40,431 bases of DNA from CAYONQ01 sp964405375 (GTDB taxonomy: Bacteria > Planctomycetota > Phycisphaerae > Sedimentisphaerales > Anaerobacaceae). A model generated the notes under the pieces. The model saw only the letters and a list, made by a program, of their open reading frames with translations, did not search any database and was not told the DNA's origin. Shown piece after piece: positions 8,568 through 16,391 of the stretch (positions are counted from its first letter, which is position 1; each line of letters opens with the position of its first letter). Both the position numbers and the translations under genes were made by a program. Where the stretch lies: NCBI GenBank assembly GCA_964405375.1, contig CAYONQ010000017.1, positions 1-40,431 on the forward strand. The letters are read 5' to 3'.

Positions 8568-10049
8568 ATGAAACACAAGCGAGGTTCACAAAAAGAACTG
8601 ACCCGGCGTCAGTTATTAAAATGCGGATTGCAGGGCAGCCTGACAGCGGTCCTGACGAGCAGCTTCTGGCTGAATGGCTGTGGCCGTCGACACCCGCGCA
8701 AAAGACCAAATATTTTGTTTATTCTCATAGATGCGCTGCGAGCCGACCGGTTGGGCTGCTACGGCCATTCCGGTCAGCATAGTCCGGCACTGGATGCGAT
8801 TGCAGCCGAAGCGGTGGTCTTCGAGCGGGCCATCGTCCAGGCACCGTGGACGCAACCGTCAATGGCATCGTTGTTCTGTTCATATTACCCGGGCGTCCAT
8901 ATGGTAGTGGACTATAGTAAGGCATTCGACTCAATACATCGTGGTAAGGCGAAGGTAACGGTTTTCAATGACTCATTTGTAACTCTGGCTGAAGTCCTGC
9001 AGCAGGCTGGCTATACGACGGCGGCTTTTGTTGCCAATCCATTTATTATACGTGATTTTGGCTTTGCCCAAGGTTTCGACCACTTTGATTCCAGTTTTGC
9101 TCGGAACACCACGCCGGGTAATGTAGTTAACGACGCTGTAGTTGCCTGGCTTAAGGAACACAACCCGAACAAGCCGTTTTTCTGCTTCCTGCATTATATG
9201 GATGTGCACGGCCCATACAATGCCGGCCCAGAGTTCCTCGACCCACTGCTCGACCGGGTCGAAGCAATGCCCGGCAAACGCAGATTATCAGAGAGTGAAT
9301 TGAAGAATTTGGGCTATCTTTTTACATTACCATCGGTTTTTGCGAACAGAGAACGACATGAACGATTGGTGGATTATCAGGAATATTGGGCCGCACGGTA
9401 CGATGCGGGGATTCGCCAGGTTGATTACCACATAGGCAACCTCAAAGTCAAGCTGCAGCAGATGGGTCTTTGGGATGACGCGTATGTGATAGTAACTGCC
9501 GACCACGGAGAGTCTCTGGCAGAACACGAATGCTGGGACCACGGCTTGAGTGTATACCATCCAGAACTACACGTGCCGCTGTTTTTGCGATACCCTACGA
9601 TGCTAACGCCTGGAAAAAGGATTCGCGGGACGGTTCGCCTTATAGATTTGATGCCGACACTCATCGACCAACTGAAACTGCCAAAAGTAAAGTCCCTGCA
9701 GGGAAGAACGCTTCTCCACAGAATCGCAGGCGACGATTCAAAAAAACCCATACCGGCCTTTGCTGAAGGTGTAAAGCTGGGGCCTGAACAAAAAACGCTT
9801 TACCTGGGTGATTGGAAGCTGATGATTACGCCAAGTACAGCTCAGCGACGGCTTTACAATGTGGCTAAAGACCCGCTGGAACAGAACGAACTTTCAAAAC
9901 AGCACAGTGAGAAAGTAGAGCAACTGGCGCAGATTCTGCAACAGCAAACCGAGGTCAACGAGTGGTTAGCCTCTAAGGTTTCGACCGAAAGGGTACCATT
10001 GACGCCTCAGCAGCAGGAGAGACTGCGTTCACTGGGATACCTGAGGTAA
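8568..10049 (+). CDS. sulfatase-like hydrolase, Tat/lipoprotein signal
   Basis: Alkaline-phosphatase-superfamily hydrolase, probably exported. The N-terminus carries a twin-arginine-like motif (TRRQLLKCG, residues 12-20) and a lipobox-like LNGC ending at Cys38, so it is likely a membrane-anchored lipoprotein. Metal-binding parts are ILIDALRADRLG (residues 53-63) and TADHGESLAEH. The sulfatase signature C/S-x-P-x-R is replaced by T95-Q-P-S-M99. The formylglycine residue is therefore absent and the arginine is missing. A Thr nucleophile is known in related phosphotransferases such as LtaS, so the substrate may be a phosphoester or another group instead of a sulfate ester. Length is 493 residues. 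Confidence 0.88.
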   Translation: MKHKRGSQKELTRRQLLKCGLQGSLTAVLTSSFWLNGCGRRHPRKRPNILFILIDALRADRLGCYGHSGQHSPALDAIAAEAVVFERAIVQAPWTQPSMASLFCSYYPGVHMVVDYSKAFDSIHRGKAKVTVFNDSFVTLAEVLQQAGYTTAAFVANPFIIRDFGFAQGFDHFDSSFARNTTPGNVVNDAVVAWLKEHNPNKPFFCFLHYMDVHGPYNAGPEFLDPLLDRVEAMPGKRRLSESELKNLGYLFTLPSVFANRERHERLVDYQEYWAARYDAGIRQVDYHIGNLKVKLQQMGLWDDAYVIVTADHGESLAEHECWDHGLSVYHPELHVPLFLRYPTMLTPGKRIRGTVRLIDLMPTLIDQLKLPKVKSLQGRTLLHRIAGDDSKKPIPAFAEGVKLGPEQKTLYLGDWKLMITPSTAQRRLYNVAKDPLEQNELSKQHSEKVEQLAQILQQQTEVNEWLASKVSTERVPLTPQQQERLRSLGYLR

Positions 10050-10108
10050 GCGAGAACACACAATAGCACTACAAAAACAACGTTGATCAAGCCAAGAGTT
10101 TCAAAGTG

Positions 10109-10711
10109 TCATTTGGGGGCGGCGAAATAATACTGCAGGCCCGACATTATCATATGCACGCCAATCGCAGCAATGAACAGACACATCACCTTCGAAAATA
10201 CGGTGCAGACCATTTTGCCGAGAACCTTGTGCACCGTCCGGATAAACCGCATTATAAGCCACAGCACCCCGAAGACCACGGCGATTGCAACTACCGCCTG
10301 TGCCGCACCGGACCTTTCAAGCGTTGTTAAGCTGGTTACCATTGCACCGGGACCTGCAAGAAGCGGACAGGCCAGCGGCACACAGCCAATCTCATAAGGC
10401 CCCAGCGTGCCCTTGACCGCTATCGACCGCCGCAGCGACCCGAATATCAGATGGTCAATGGCGATAATCAAAAGCAGCACCCCGCCGGCAAGCTGCAAGT
10501 CGGCTAACTGAATGTGAAAGATACGATTGAGTACCCAATTGCCGGCAAATGAAAAGACTAACAGGATTATCACGCCAACGGTTACAGCGGTGTTGAAGGC
10601 CTTCTGGCTTTGACCTTCGGGTGTGTGCTCGGCAACGTCAATGAGTATGGGTATGTTGCCTATCGGGTCAACAATGGCAAACAGCGCTAAAATCGCTTCA
10701 ACATAAGGCAT
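10109..10711 (-). CDS. MarC family integral membrane protein
   Basis: A 200-residue protein of the MarC/UPF0056 family with about six membrane segments. Family hallmarks are the N-terminal ALFAIVDPIGNIPI and the central PLACPLLAGPGAM, which is a near-copy of the first half as expected for an inverted-repeat fold. Function is not established for the family; E. coli MarC was once linked to multiple antibiotic resistance, but that was not upheld. It converges on the sulfatase gene with a 59-base gap in which no terminator hairpin was seen. Confidence 0.93.
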   Translation of the reverse strand: MPYVEAILALFAIVDPIGNIPILIDVAEHTPEGQSQKAFNTAVTVGVIILLVFSFAGNWVLNRIFHIQLADLQLAGGVLLLIIAIDHLIFGSLRRSIAVKGTLGPYEIGCVPLACPLLAGPGAMVTSLTTLERSGAAQAVVAIAVVFGVLWLIMRFIRTVHKVLGKMVCTVFSKVMCLFIAAIGVHMIMSGLQYYFAAPK

Positions 10712-10799
10712 ATCTTAATAATCGACAAACCCAGCACCACCACTGCAATTGATTTTTGTTTTGTCCCTTTGAATGCAGCAATTGGCTGGGTACTTCAAT

Positions 10800-11891
10800 T
10801 CACCCGGCCCACTGCAGCACGGTATCTATCATCGCTTTGTATTGTGGGAAACAATCCTCGCCCTTTCCGTATATATACGGCGAGGCGGTCGGGCTTACAA
10901 TAAGCCCCTTGTGGTCGTCAAACACAGCCTCAATCAAAAGCTGGGTTTCCTCTCTTATCTCCTCTGGCGTGGCATTATACATCCGGTCAATCTGAATATT
11001 TCCTTCGAGGCACAATTTGCCGCGCGCCATATCCTTGGCCTCAGAAGGCAATATATCCCCCATTGTAGGCGCCTCAAACGGATGCAGCACATCTATCCCC
11101 ATATCGACGAAATCCTGCAAGACCTTCTTGATTGAGCCGTGGCAGTGAATATGAACTCGCCCACCCGAACTATGTATCAGGTCAACAATCGGCTTATCAT
11201 ATTTCACATTAAACTCGCGGAAATCTTTTGGGCTATGTAGCGGTGGACAGACCAGCTCTTCTCCAAGTGTGGAAAAAAATGGGCCAACACCTTTACTGAA
11301 CAAGTATTTGAGCCGATTTAACATAATCGTCATCCGTCTTTCGCACAGGCGATGGATTATGTCTCTGTCGGTTACGCTCATTATTGCAAACTGCTGCGGC
11401 CCGAACAGCGTCGCTGCCAAGCCGGCCGGGTTTGCACCCATATCAACATCTACGATGCCGGCGGTGCCGACCTGCTTTTGGGCCTTGAAAAATGAGCTCA
11501 CGTCACCGCCAACCTCCGGCATCGGCAGCGAGAGATATTTCTCGGCGTCCTGACGGTCCTTGAGCATATAGCTCTCTGCCATATTCGGCTCCTGGTCGTG
11601 ACCTTTTATACGAACCCGCTCGCGGCTTTCCAGATCACCCTTCGGCGTGTGCAGCGTCGTTATCTGACGCACCAGGTCATCTGAATAGGGCTTAATGACA
11701 ACGTCCATAGGGTAGTCACTTTCTATTTGGACGGCCGGCCAAGTGTGTTTTAGTTCGCTATGGGCGGCAAGATAGGCCTTGAGCTTATCGTAGCTGGGGT
11801 CTCCTTCGGGAAACAGCGTTCGACTGTAAACTCCGGGCCTGTCCAATTCCTCGTTAAAATAACATCTTCTAAGTCTCTCCCTGCGATTCAT
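10800..11891 (-). CDS. uroporphyrinogen decarboxylase (URO-D) family protein
   Basis: A 363-residue protein of the URO-D/cobamide methyltransferase superfamily. It has the typical N-terminus (NRRERLRRCYF) and a (beta/alpha)8-type C-terminal half with VHIHCHGSIKKVLQDF, LCLEGNIQ and the final TVLQWAG. The His-Cys-His cluster could bind metal. Planctomycetes carry many such paralogues, often thought to act as methyltransferases rather than in heme synthesis, and no other heme gene lies nearby. The ATG at 11891 was chosen because GAGGAG lies 8-9 bases upstream and it fits the family N-terminus. An in-frame GTG at 11939 would add 16 residues and overlap the frame-corrected stop of the gene upstream. 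Confidence 0.8.
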   Translation of the reverse strand: MNRRERLRRCYFNEELDRPGVYSRTLFPEGDPSYDKLKAYLAAHSELKHTWPAVQIESDYPMDVVIKPYSDDLVRQITTLHTPKGDLESRERVRIKGHDQEPNMAESYMLKDRQDAEKYLSLPMPEVGGDVSSFFKAQKQVGTAGIVDVDMGANPAGLAATLFGPQQFAIMSVTDRDIIHRLCERRMTIMLNRLKYLFSKGVGPFFSTLGEELVCPPLHSPKDFREFNVKYDKPIVDLIHSSGGRVHIHCHGSIKKVLQDFVDMGIDVLHPFEAPTMGDILPSEAKDMARGKLCLEGNIQIDRMYNATPEEIREETQLLIEAVFDDHKGLIVSPTASPYIYGKGEDCFPQYKAMIDTVLQWAG

Positions 11892-11993
11892 TAGCAGATT
11901 CTCCTCGCTACCAGCCGTCTGTGTCTGTCTCTGCATCACTTTTGGCTGACTTTTTTGTTCTGCATATCTATTTTCCAGATATATTTTTGTGTC

Positions 11994-12611
11994 CTATATA
12001 CAACTATACATAAGAAGACGATAGATACTACAAGGATGTAAAACCAGAACTTTTTCGATAAAACCGGTGCCGAACCTCATTATCAAAAAGTTCAGCACGA
12101 TAAACCAGATTCTGATTTCGGTCGGCCCCGCTCCCAAGTATGTTATCTTAAATTCGTTGGTCGCTCCAAACGCCAAGTATGAACTCACCATAAAACAGCC
12201 AAACACGACAATAAACAGATAAACGATTTCTTTACTTACACCCTCAACCAGAAACGAATAACCGATGAATATAGAGCTCATAAATGCAAAATCCAGGAAA
12301 TGGTCCATAAAGTATCCCCACTTGGGAATCCCTGTATCTCTGAATCTGCCTAAAGCCCCGTCAAAAGAATCTGTGAACCACTGCAAGACCAACATCAGCG
12401 ATGACAGCCAGAGCCACGCATAATTGTCTCTCGCAAGATACCCAAATACGATTAAACCCACCGACAGCGGAATGGTCATCAGCGTTAAATGATAACCTTC
12501 TATCCACCCGGGAAACTTTGATACGTTAGCATCGATAAATTTTCTTTCATATTTGGCCAGCAGCGTTCTCATTGGCAGCTTCTTGTCCCCGCCGAACTCT
12601 TGATTATCCAT
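11994..12611 (-). CDS. CDP-alcohol phosphatidyltransferase family protein, probably frameshifted at 3' end
   Basis: A polytopic membrane enzyme of phospholipid-headgroup type. The signature D-x2-D-G-x2-A-R-x9-G-x3-D-x3-D is present as DSFDGALGR, nine residues, then GYFMDHFLD. All four Asp are kept, but the usual Ala before Arg is Gly. The ATG at 12611 has a strong GAGGTGG ribosome site; a GTG at 12644 is a weaker choice. As read, the protein ends after a hydrophilic tail (HPCSIYRLLMYSCI). Removing one base in the five-T run at 12051-12055 gives instead a last hydrophobic helix (FWFYILVVSIVFL) and a basic tail, ending at 11936. The substrate is unknown. Confidence 0.75.
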   Translation of the reverse strand: MDNQEFGGDKKLPMRTLLAKYERKFIDANVSKFPGWIEGYHLTLMTIPLSVGLIVFGYLARDNYAWLWLSSLMLVLQWFTDSFDGALGRFRDTGIPKWGYFMDHFLDFAFMSSIFIGYSFLVEGVSKEIVYLFIVVFGCFMVSSYLAFGATNEFKITYLGAGPTEIRIWFIVLNFLIMRFGTGFIEKVLVLHPCSIYRLLMYSCI

Positions 12612-12666
12612 TTTACCACCTCTATTTCTAACGACAGAATTCACCCGCCGGCAAAATACGCTCCTA

Positions 12667-13782
12667 TCAGGTCAAAAATCTCAAAATGACCTTTTTGTAA
12701 TATTCAACCGCCTTTTCTACATCAGCGATATCAATATATTCGTCCGGCTTATGGCAAACTTCCGGCTTACCCGGCCCAAAGATTACCACCGGTACACCCA
12801 ACGAGGCAAAAAAAGGCCCATCCGTGGTAAAACCCACCGCTTTGGTTTCGCTGACTCCAACCGCAGAGCAAAAATCCCTGACAAAGCCGCAGTTATTATC
12901 AGTTTCCAGCGCCCCCACCTCCCGCACAATAGAAACCTCTGCGTCGAATTGAGAATTTCTGCTTTTTAACTTCGCAAAGATTCTTTCAAAATCGGAAATT
13001 ACTTCCTGATGATTCTGCGCCGGCAGCGTGCGAATATCTATCCCGATACTGCATTCATCCGGAACAACATTAATCTCCTCACCGCCGGCAATTGTGTTGA
13101 TACTCATAGAACTTTCACCTAATAGCTCGTGCGGCTCAAATTGAATTTTATAACCCTCTAATTCGTTTAATAAAACCCTCATTGAACTTATCGCATTTAC
13201 ACCCAACTGCGGCGTCGAGCCGTGAGCGGCCCTGCCTTTGGTTTTAACATTAAGCCATAGTAGTCCTCGATGCGCGGTAACAATCTCAAAATCCGTCGGC
13301 TCAGGGATAACCACGCCGACTAATTCCGGCAGCCGCCTGCTGCTGTCGCGGATAAATCTCTTCGCCCCGCAGCTGTCGGTCTCCTCACCCGCAGCGGCAA
13401 AAAATACAATGTCGCCCTTCAAATTCGTGCCCGATTTAACAATCTGGCCGATAGCGGATACGACGGCGGTAATTCCGCCCTTCATATCTGCCGAGCCCCT
13501 CCCGTAGATTCTGCCTTTGCTTTCAACCGCCTCAAACGGCGGATTCCTCCAGTCCGCCTCGCCAGGGCCGACAACATCGAGATGGCAGGCGAATAAAACC
13601 GCACCCTTACGCCCTCCCGATTGTACTTGAGCGGTAATATTCGCCCTGTTTTGCCCCCAGCTATCTATCACCGAATCTATCCCAAATCGGCCAAGCTCGT
13701 CCGAGATTATCTCCGCCGCAGCCAATTCACCCTTCCAACCGGTCGTTTCAGCTCGAATAAGCCCTTTCAATAGCGCCTTCAT
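12667..13782 (-). CDS. M20 family metallopeptidase (ArgE/DapE type)
   Basis: A 371-residue di-zinc amidohydrolase or peptidase. Metal and catalytic residues are visible: His67 and Asp69 (ACHLDVVG), Asp99 (GRGSADMKGG), the glutamate pair 133-134 (AAGEETDSCG) and a C-terminal His in CHKPDEYID. The central dimerisation domain begins around TAHRGLLWL. The family includes acetylornithine deacetylase, succinyl-diaminopimelate desuccinylase and dipeptidases; sequence alone does not settle the substrate. The ATG at 13782 fits the family N-terminus (MKALLKGLIRAETTG). It lies only nine bases after a good -10 box, with no ribosome site, so the mRNA may be leaderless. A GTG-type extension to 13896 would be atypical. 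Confidence 0.88.
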   Translation of the reverse strand: MKALLKGLIRAETTGWKGELAAAEIISDELGRFGIDSVIDSWGQNRANITAQVQSGGRKGAVLFACHLDVVGPGEADWRNPPFEAVESKGRIYGRGSADMKGGITAVVSAIGQIVKSGTNLKGDIVFFAAAGEETDSCGAKRFIRDSSRRLPELVGVVIPEPTDFEIVTAHRGLLWLNVKTKGRAAHGSTPQLGVNAISSMRVLLNELEGYKIQFEPHELLGESSMSINTIAGGEEINVVPDECSIGIDIRTLPAQNHQEVISDFERIFAKLKSRNSQFDAEVSIVREVGALETDNNCGFVRDFCSAVGVSETKAVGFTTDGPFFASLGVPVVIFGPGKPEVCHKPDEYIDIADVEKAVEYYKKVILRFLT

Positions 13783-13791
13783 AACGCAGCA

Positions 13792-13820
13792 ATTATATAT
13801 AAGGAGGCCACAAAAGACAA
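13792..13820 (-). promoter_or_regulatory. candidate promoter for the M20 peptidase
   Basis: On the minus strand TTGTCT (13815-13820) and TATAAT (13792-13797) are separated by exactly 17 bases. The expected start of transcription falls within about 0-3 bases of the ATG at 13782, which implies a leaderless or nearly leaderless mRNA. Confidence 0.55.
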
Positions 13821-13908
13821 AAACAGAAAAATTTTTGTTGCAGATTAAAATATAAACGCCCATAATGGTTGGTTTAAGAATTTCAGTCGGCAGCACAAAG
13901 GAGCGTAA

Positions 13909-14652
13909 ATGGGACCTGTATTAAATGCCCTTGTAAAACTTCAAAGTGTTGAGAATCGTCTGCGAACTGTAAAGGCAAAACTTGTAAGATGCAGAAGAAA
14001 CGTAATCATTCAGGAAAATCAGGTTAGGACGCTCCAGAACGCACTCACTGCCAAAAACGAAGAGATTCAATTAGCCAGGATCCAGTCTGACCGTCTGGAG
14101 TTGGAACTTGCCAGCAGGGATGAGGCAATAGCCAGGCTAAGAGCTTCTCTCAATGCCGCAAAGACAAACAAGGAATATGCCGCGGTCCTGACCCAGCTTA
14201 ATACAACCAAGGCCGACAATTCCAAAATCGAAACCCAGATTTTGGAGCTGATGAAAGATATCGAGGCAGACGAGGCCGAACGTGAAAAAATAAAAGACGA
14301 GATAGAACAGCAAAAACAGCTGCTCGAGCAAACCAGAAAGCAAGCAGAGCAGCTCGCAACTAAATACGAGGCCGAAATCGAGCAAATTCAGACCGAATGG
14401 GACCAGCTCGCACAGAATATACCCGACGACCCACTGCGGGTTTTCAAGCGTGTTGCCGAAACATACGATGGTGAAGCGCTGGCAGTGATTGAAAAACAAC
14501 AGGGCAAAACAGAGGCATATACCTGCGGCGGCTGCTTTATGGGCATCACGACTGAGTGCGTTAATCTGCTTATGACTAAAGACGATATAATTCGCTGTCC
14601 TAATTGCACGCGAATACTCGTGCTCGGCGGTTTTCAGGACTCGGTTGATTAA
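13909..14652 (+). CDS. coiled-coil protein with C4-type zinc ribbon
   Basis: A 247-residue cytoplasmic protein. Residues ~5-175 form a long charged coiled coil; the C-terminal part carries a zinc ribbon with CGGC near 14524 and CPNC near 14599. This is the architecture of the zf-RING_7/C4-type zinc ribbon family (CT398/CdsZ-like). Members are widespread and thought to be adaptors, including links to secretion in Chlamydia, but the role here is unknown. The ATG at 13909 has AAAGGAG directly upstream. It precedes the RNase HI-PurN gene with a 59-base gap. Confidence 0.9.
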   Translation: MGPVLNALVKLQSVENRLRTVKAKLVRCRRNVIIQENQVRTLQNALTAKNEEIQLARIQSDRLELELASRDEAIARLRASLNAAKTNKEYAAVLTQLNTTKADNSKIETQILELMKDIEADEAEREKIKDEIEQQKQLLEQTRKQAEQLATKYEAEIEQIQTEWDQLAQNIPDDPLRVFKRVAETYDGEALAVIEKQQGKTEAYTCGGCFMGITTECVNLLMTKDDIIRCPNCTRILVLGGFQDSVD

Positions 14653-14711
14653 CTGTTTCTTATGGCCTTTCAAATAATCAATAATCATCTATTTAAATAG
14701 GAGCAGGTATA

Positions 14712-15773
14712 TTGCCGGTTGAAGTAATTGCTTATATAGATGGCGGAAGCAGGGGCAACCCGGGCCCAGCCGCTGCCGGTTTCATTTTAACAGACAAAGA
14801 TGGAAACCAATTGTGTGCAAAGGGCATGTTCCTCGGTGAAACCACCAATAACGTGGCTGAATACACCGCAATTTCCAATGCCCTCCAGGCTGCAAAAAAT
14901 ATCGGCGCTAAAAAAATAAAGGTCTTCAGCGACAGCGAACTGCTTGTCAAACAGGTTAACGGCGAATACAAAGTAAAGAGCGAAAACATCAGACCGCTTT
15001 TTCAACAGGCCGTCAATCTGCTCGGCGACTTTGAAAACTGGAAGGTTCAACACGTTACCAGAGACAAAAACAAAGAAGCCGACAAGCTCGTAAACCAGGT
15101 CTTGAATCTCCAGCAGGATATCGAGGCCAAGGCGGAACCAGCCACACCAAACGAAAAACCTGTCCGGCTTGGTGTGTTGATTAGCGGTGGCGGCACAACG
15201 TTGATGAATATTCTTGAATATATTAAACAGGGCAAGCTAAACGCCGAGGTTGCCGTCGTAATAAGCTCACGCTCAACCGTGGCCGGGGTCGAAAGGGCAA
15301 AAAACGCCAGACTAAATGTAAAAATCATCCGCAAAAAGGATTATCCCAACTTAGACGAGTTCAGCAAACGCATCGAAGAAGAACTTGCTACTGCAAATGT
15401 TGACCTCATCGTCCAGGGCGGCTGGCTGTGCCTATGGAAGATACCCCAAAGATACATCAACCGTGTGATGAACATACACCCGGCCCTTTTGCCGAGCTTC
15501 GGCGGAAAAGGTATGTGGGGTCATCACATCCATGAGGCGGTTCTGAAGGCCGGCTGCAAAATAACCGGCTGCACAGTGCATTTCTGCACAAACGAATACG
15601 ATAAAGGACCTATAATCGTCCAGCGATGCTGCGAGGTTAAAGACGACGATACGCCCGATACTCTTGCCGCAAGAGTCTTTCAGCAGGAATGCATCGCATA
15701 TCCACAGGCAATAAAACTGTTTGCGGAAGGGAAAATACTGGCTCAAGACAACAGAGTAAAAATAAAACCATAA
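14712..15773 (+). CDS. RNase HI-like / phosphoribosylglycinamide formyltransferase (PurN-like) fusion
   Basis: A 353-residue two-domain protein. Residues 1-~130 are RNase HI-like with an intact DEDD set: Asp in YIDGGSRGNPGP, Glu in NNVAEYTA, Asp in FSDSELLVKQ and Asp in KEADKLV. A linker at ~130-148 (LQQDIEAKAEPATPNEK) leads to a formyltransferase domain at ~150-345 with GVLISGGGTT, the catalytic Asn and His in NIHPALLPSF, and the catalytic Asp in YDKGPIIV. The first would cleave RNA in RNA-DNA hybrids and the second would formylate GAR in purine synthesis. No stop or frameshift separates them. The TTG start has AGGAG at 14699-14703. The fusion is unusual, and no other purine gene is adjacent. 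Confidence 0.88.
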   Translation: MPVEVIAYIDGGSRGNPGPAAAGFILTDKDGNQLCAKGMFLGETTNNVAEYTAISNALQAAKNIGAKKIKVFSDSELLVKQVNGEYKVKSENIRPLFQQAVNLLGDFENWKVQHVTRDKNKEADKLVNQVLNLQQDIEAKAEPATPNEKPVRLGVLISGGGTTLMNILEYIKQGKLNAEVAVVISSRSTVAGVERAKNARLNVKIIRKKDYPNLDEFSKRIEEELATANVDLIVQGGWLCLWKIPQRYINRVMNIHPALLPSFGGKGMWGHHIHEAVLKAGCKITGCTVHFCTNEYDKGPIIVQRCCEVKDDDTPDTLAARVFQQECIAYPQAIKLFAEGKILAQDNRVKIKP

Positions 15774-15890
15774 AGTCCTGCTCGACTCGTATAGCAAACA
15801 CCAAATACGAACTTCGTTAGAAGCTCGATGAAAAACCGAGTAATATAAAAAGGGCAAAACAATATAAAAAAAAGAAAGGTTTTTAACGAG

Positions 15891-16340
15891 GTGAACCGAC
15901 GGCAAAAAACTGTCCTAATAGATTTTGTGGTCATAATAACCATCACAGCCGTTGCAGTTCTGGCAATGGTTAACCTGAAAGACTGGGTCAACCGCTCAGA
16001 GGCAACGCGGGCAATGGAACAGCTCGGTCAAGAAGTTCTTGACTACCGAAATAAGTACGGCTCAGTGCCTCCGCAATCCTATCTTGACAGTAACAGAGAA
16101 AATTTGCAGGGCAACGATCGGCTTGGAAATTTGCGATATAGAGCCCGCTGGATCGACTTTGATTGTCCCCCTGATGAAATTCTGGCTTACACTGAAAAAA
16201 ACTACCACTCGTTGCTCTTAAGTAGTGGATTCATCGTGCTGCGACTGGATGGAAGCGTAGAATGGATAGACAAGCAAAAATTCAAAACACTATTAGCCCA
16301 ACAGCAAAGCCTAATAGAAATTCAAACAATGAAAGAGTGA
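15891..16340 (+). CDS. pseudopilin-like single-pass membrane protein
   Basis: A 149-residue protein with one N-terminal hydrophobic helix (residues ~9-28, LIDFVVIITITAVAVLAMV). A soluble domain follows, with YRNKYGSVPPQSY and the late pattern GFIVLRLDGSVEWID. The latter resembles the DG-V-x-W-type ending of planctomycete pseudopilins and DUF1559-like proteins. The classical G-F-T-L-x-E cleavage motif is missing, so processing by a prepilin peptidase is doubtful. The GTG start at 15891 has AAAGG about ten bases upstream. It converges with clpC and is far from the pil operon at 32.9-40.4 kb. Function unknown. Confidence 0.6.
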   Translation: MNRRQKTVLIDFVVIITITAVAVLAMVNLKDWVNRSEATRAMEQLGQEVLDYRNKYGSVPPQSYLDSNRENLQGNDRLGNLRYRARWIDFDCPPDEILAYTEKNYHSLLLSSGFIVLRLDGSVEWIDKQKFKTLLAQQQSLIEIQTMKE

Positions 16341-16357
16341 CAAAAAAACCAAAAAGC

Positions 16358-16391
16358 AAAGGTAAAACGCCGATAACTACTTTTTACCTTT
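16358..16391. terminator. A/T-rich inverted repeat between convergent genes
   Basis: AAAGGTAAAA at 16358-16367 pairs perfectly with TTTTACCTTT at 16382-16391 around a 14-base loop. The left arm lies in the gap and the right arm overlaps the last clpC codons. Position and T/A flanks suit a weak bidirectional terminator, although the stem is poor in GC. Confidence 0.35.

Noticed and set aside
11939..11941. GTG at 11939 as the URO-D family start
   Set aside because: The overlap with the frame-corrected upstream stop is attractive, but the strong GAGGAG site and family N-terminus favour 11891.
14137..14688. 183-codon minus-strand frame opposite the zinc-ribbon gene
   Set aside because: Leu/Phe-rich shadow produced by the coiled-coil codons of the real gene.
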